DNA of 64,000 nt. Source: Nitrospira sp. GTDB taxonomy: Bacteria > Nitrospirota > Nitrospiria > Nitrospirales > Nitrospiraceae. The notes under the pieces are model-generated. The model was not told the DNA's origin and did no database searches. It was given only the letters and a program-made list of their open reading frames with translations. The DNA lies in NCBI GenBank assembly GCA_024760525.1, contig CP060499.1, positions 4,145,871-4,209,870 of the forward strand. Reading direction: 5' to 3'. The translations under genes were made by a program, and so were the position numbers. Below are positions 61,377 to 64,000 of the stretch, piece after piece. Positions within the stretch are counted from its first letter, which is position 1; the number at the start of each line of letters is the position of its first letter.

Positions 61377-61406
61377 TTGACTTGCCACAGAAAGCGCCGT
61401 TATAGT
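61377..61406 (+). promoter_or_regulatory. Putative sigma-70 promoter of hisS
   Basis: TTGACT at 61377-61382, 18-bp spacer, TATAGT at 61401-61406. The TTG that opens the longer frame is the first base of this -35 box, so the true start must lie downstream. Confidence 0.65.
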
Positions 61407-61487
61407 CCGCCGAGACCGGCACAACACGAGTTGGTGTACACGATTCTTCATGGTGAGTACCCACACGTTTTATCTCATCCAAAGCTC

Positions 61488-62750
61488 ATGATCAAAGGCA
61501 TCAAAGGCGTCAAGGATCTGTTGCCGGAGGACACACCCCGTTGGCATCTCATCGAAGAGACCGCCAGACGATGGGCGGAGCGGTATGGGTTTCATGAAAT
61601 CCGCATTCCGATCTTTGAGGTCACAACCCTATTCGCACGGAGCATCGGGGCATCGACGGACATCGTTGAGAAAGAAATGTACACCTTCCAGGATCGCGAC
61701 GGCACATCGCTGACGCTGCGCCCTGAAGGGACCGCCGGAACTGTTCGCGCCTATATCGAGCACAACCGCCCGGCAGTTCCGGTCCCACAAAAGTACTTCT
61801 ACTTCGGGCCGATGTTTCGGCACGAGAGGCCTCAAGCAGGGCGCCTCCGCCAATTCCATCAGTTCGGCGTGGAGTCGCTGGGGATGGCCGATCCACGCGC
61901 TGATGTGGAGGTCATTTCCCTTCTGTGGCGAATTCTCTGTGAACTTGATCTCCCTAGTCTGACGCTGGAAATCAACAACCTCGGGTATACCAGTGATCGA
62001 GATGTGTATCGGCCCCACCTCGTTGAATACCTCAAACAACATGAATCCGGTCTCTGTGCAAATTGCCGACACCGTATTGAGGCTAATCCGCTCCGGGTTC
62101 TCGATTGCAAAGTTCCCGAGTGCCGCGCAATAACGGAGACGGCTCCCCGGCTGGCCGACTCGCTTTCAGAGGCGGCCCGTTCTTACTTCTCGCGGGTCTT
62201 GGCCGGTCTCGATACCATCAAGATACCCTATTCCTTGAACCATCGGCTCGTTCGCGGGCTTGATTATTACAACCTTACGACGTTCGAGGTCACCGCAACA
62301 AATCTGGGTGCACAGAACGCCGTAGGGGCGGGCGGACGCTACGATGGTCTCGTTGAGACTCTCGGAGGGCCTCCTACACCGGCAGTGGGTTTCGCCGTCG
62401 GTCTGGAACGGATTGGGATGTTGCTGCCTGAGTCTGCGATGAAAGCTCTTCCGGAGCATGCGGCTGTGTATGTCGCGGGGTTCGGTACTCTCGGAGCTGT
62501 CGCTGGCCTCTCAGCGCTTGAGGAACTGCGTCTCGCTGGAATGCAGGCAGTCTCGGACTTTCGGTCCTCGACGTTGAAGGCTCACTTGCGTCAAGCCGAT
62601 CGTCTCGGCTGCCGATTTGCTCTTATCCTCGGAGACGATGAAGTGGCCAAAGGAACCGCCGTCCTCCGTAACATGGTCACGAAAACACAGCATGAACTCG
62701 GTATTTCAACTCTCTCCCGAGAAATTCACCCCTTTGTCCTCGGCTCATAA
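61488..62750 (+). CDS. hisS: Histidine-tRNA ligase
   Basis: Class II aminoacyl-tRNA synthetase charging tRNA-His. From ATG 61488 the product is 420 residues, the usual length; the upstream frame to 61377 overlaps the promoter. Motif 1 is in the N-terminal region (IPIFEVTTLFARSIG), motif 2 has MFRHERPQAGRLRQFHQFGVE, HisA motifs include LVRGLDYYNLTTFEV, and motif 3 is VGFAVGLERIGMLL. The C-terminal anticodon-binding domain begins about residue 330. Confidence 0.97.
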   Translation: MIKGIKGVKDLLPEDTPRWHLIEETARRWAERYGFHEIRIPIFEVTTLFARSIGASTDIVEKEMYTFQDRDGTSLTLRPEGTAGTVRAYIEHNRPAVPVPQKYFYFGPMFRHERPQAGRLRQFHQFGVESLGMADPRADVEVISLLWRILCELDLPSLTLEINNLGYTSDRDVYRPHLVEYLKQHESGLCANCRHRIEANPLRVLDCKVPECRAITETAPRLADSLSEAARSYFSRVLAGLDTIKIPYSLNHRLVRGLDYYNLTTFEVTATNLGAQNAVGAGGRYDGLVETLGGPPTPAVGFAVGLERIGMLLPESAMKALPEHAAVYVAGFGTLGAVAGLSALEELRLAGMQAVSDFRSSTLKAHLRQADRLGCRFALILGDDEVAKGTAVLRNMVTKTQHELGISTLSREIHPFVLGS

Positions 62751-62766
62751 CGCTCGGTTTTTCAGG

Positions 62767-62795
62767 TTGACTTTCCCCTCAAAAACTCTTAGTCT
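62767..62795 (+). promoter_or_regulatory. Putative sigma-70 promoter of the DsrE/F/H-like genes
   Basis: TTGACT at 62767-62772, 17-bp spacer, TAGTCT at 62790-62795, about 65 bp before the first start codon. This box begins 17 bp after the hisS stop codon. Confidence 0.5.
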
Positions 62796-62858
62796 CTGCT
62801 CGTCCATAAATTCTGTAACCCACTGAATATTTAATATAAATTCCTGTGGATTCACATC

Positions 62859-63176
62859 GTGAAGCGTAAAATTGGTTTCCTCTTGGCCTTGCCTCCGTCG
62901 GACGAAAGTGCCACGACGGTCACTCGACTTGCCCAGGCAGCCATCGAGGCTGGTCACGACGTCTACCTTTACCTCATTGATGAAGGCGTGAAGAACATGT
63001 ACGCCCAACCGTACCGAGACTTGGCATACTCCGGCGCCCGTGTTTTTGTGTGTGCCTATGGCTGCCGCCAACATGACGTATCTACCGACGCTCTGGACCC
63101 TAAGATGTCTCTCTGCGGCCTCGTTGTTCTTTCCGGGATTATTGACACCTGTACGCCATTCCTCTCATTCACCTGA
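62859..63176 (+). CDS. DsrE-family protein
   Basis: A 105-residue product from GTG 62859. It has the DsrE/TusD-like beginning (GFLLALPPSDESATTVTRLA; EAGHDVYLYLIDEGV) and the conserved end CGLVVLSGIIDTCTPFLSF. Cys residues occur in VCAYGCRQH. DsrE/TusD proteins form sulfur-relay hexamers with DsrF/DsrH. Whether this trio is active in sulfur transfer here is unknown. Confidence 0.75.
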   Translation: MKRKIGFLLALPPSDESATTVTRLAQAAIEAGHDVYLYLIDEGVKNMYAQPYRDLAYSGARVFVCAYGCRQHDVSTDALDPKMSLCGLVVLSGIIDTCTPFLSFT

Positions 63177-63192
63177 GAGCATCGAATCTCCT

Positions 63193-63534
63193 GTGGCCAA
63201 GAACATCGCTGTCGTCATTCAAGAAGACCCGCGCAAAACTCATAGGCCCGTGGAGGCGTTGCGCATTGCCCTTGGCCTTGCATCAGGATCTCATACGACA
63301 TCGGTCGTGCTCCTTCATGAATCTATTCGTCTCCTGACCGAACCCATGGATGATATTATCGATGTCGATCTTCTCGAAACGTATCTTCCCTCAATCCGAC
63401 ACCTGAATCTTCCGTTTATTCTGAACGACGCAGTCGATCGATCACCACTCTGCCGTCATTTCCATATCCGGTATGAAACAGACGAAGCTATCAGCGCGCT
63501 TCTCCGATCTATGGATTGCGCGCTCGTGTTTTAA
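63193..63534 (+). CDS. DsrF/TusC-like protein
   Basis: A 113-residue product from GTG 63193 (AKNIAVVIQEDPRKTHRPVE), 16 bp after the preceding gene. It shows the DsrE/F superfamily pattern of alternating strands and helices (EALRIALGLASGSHTTSVVLL). It belongs with the genes on both sides as a three-gene set. Confidence 0.65.
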   Translation: MAKNIAVVIQEDPRKTHRPVEALRIALGLASGSHTTSVVLLHESIRLLTEPMDDIIDVDLLETYLPSIRHLNLPFILNDAVDRSPLCRHFHIRYETDEAISALLRSMDCALVF

Positions 63535-63547
63535 GTGAGGCGTTCTC

Positions 63548-63769
63548 ATGTCATCCGTCGTGTATGTGGTTCGTTCACCTCTCCATACGATTTCACAGTC
63601 ACTTTGCCCTGAACAAGGTTCTGTCCTGATGATTTCCCTCAAGGACTCCCTTCTTCCGGGAACGGTGGTCAGCACCACCAAGGAATTCCCTCTAGAAGAC
63701 GGGGAGCAATTGTCGTACGAGCAACTGATGGCTGTATTGGTGAAAAGTGAGAAGGTTGTGACTCTATGA
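63548..63769 (+). CDS. DsrH/TusB-like small protein
   Basis: A 73-residue product from ATG 63548, 13 bp after the previous gene. The pattern VVYVVRSPLHTISQSL and ISLKDSLLPGTVVSTTKEFP resembles DsrH/TusB proteins, but it is somewhat shorter than usual (about 95) and the family Cys is only tentatively placed (SLCPEQG). Assigned mainly from context. Confidence 0.5.
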   Translation: MSSVVYVVRSPLHTISQSLCPEQGSVLMISLKDSLLPGTVVSTTKEFPLEDGEQLSYEQLMAVLVKSEKVVTL

Positions 63770-64000
63770 CTCCGAAGTTTAGTAATAAAGAAAATTAGGA
63801 GTCGTCGGAATAGTAGTAACGGAGTGAATATGGAGGATAGGAGGTAGTCGATTGATTTTGTTACGTGAACTCTGATGCAGAAGAACGGATAAGGGTGGGG
63901 ATACACTCTGTATGGAAGCGTTGAAAGGTGTGAAGAGCCTGTGAGGGCCGGAATGAGCATCGCGTGGGGCGGACTCCCTGACTCGACAGGTGAGGGTGCA
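63770..64000. other. Non-coding end of window
   Basis: No supported gene. A frame starting ATG 63953 runs off the window (MSIAWGGLPDSTGEGA) with GAGGGCCGGA upstream; it could be the beginning of the next gene but is too short to judge. Confidence 0.4.

Overview
The window looks like a chromosomal segment of a Nitrospirota bacterium, most likely Nitrospira. This is inferred from gene content (tig-clpP-clpX, a long two-part ThyX, full-length GcvP, a PEP-CTERM-type remnant, many small heat-shock and HtrA genes) and the fairly high G+C. No rRNA or other direct taxonomic marker is present. Most genes are ordinary chromosomal housekeeping genes, cut by two accessory zones.

Layout. 0-16.4 kb is core. 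The ClpXP/trigger factor proteostasis genes lie on the minus strand next to a tRNA-Leu. Then come tRNA-Ser, SRP RNA and a dnaX-ybaB-recR run, a DksA-type regulator, envelope proteins, tRNA-Val, and a tightly packed trmFO-xerC-hslV-hslU-argB-M28 peptidase run. 16.4-22.7 kb is a defence-like accessory zone: an ORF6N-domain gene, a 1128-residue protein joining a NERD-like nuclease to a STAND-like ATPase and a long helical C-terminus (an Avs-like architecture), and a VapB45/VapC45-like toxin-antitoxin pair. 22.7-37.8 kb returns to core and envelope functions: gamma carbonic anhydrase, rimO, purU, a response regulator-kinase-HtrA envelope-stress cluster, gcvP, a Tat-exported aminotransferase and a 14-repeat exported protein.

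37.8-43 kb holds small, poorly known genes. From 42.93 to 56.45 kb lies a 13.4-kb island bounded by a 55-bp tRNA-Leu 3' fragment at the left and the intact tRNA-Leu(CAG) at the right. The fragment begins exactly at the first base of the anticodon loop, as expected for integrase-mediated insertion. The island carries three intact Hsp20 genes, a truncated fourth, an HtrA protease, a YfdX-like fragment, a BON-domain protein and small membrane or exported proteins. This recalls the transmissible heat-resistance loci (LHR/tLST) of Proteobacteria. Three intact Hsp20 genes and htrA have promoter-like boxes of the same form (TTGACT, 16-bp spacer, TATNNA). The island is also decaying: three reading frames carry one in-frame stop each, one gene is frameshifted, and two are 5'-truncated. 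I see no integrase in it.

56.6-64 kb returns to chromosomal genes: a P-loop-less helicase-like protein, thyX with a TPR protein, hisS, and three small DsrE/F/H-like genes. Promoters of the form TTGACN, 17-18 bp, TANANT can be read before several genes and argue for shorter starts of dksA, rimO and hisS.
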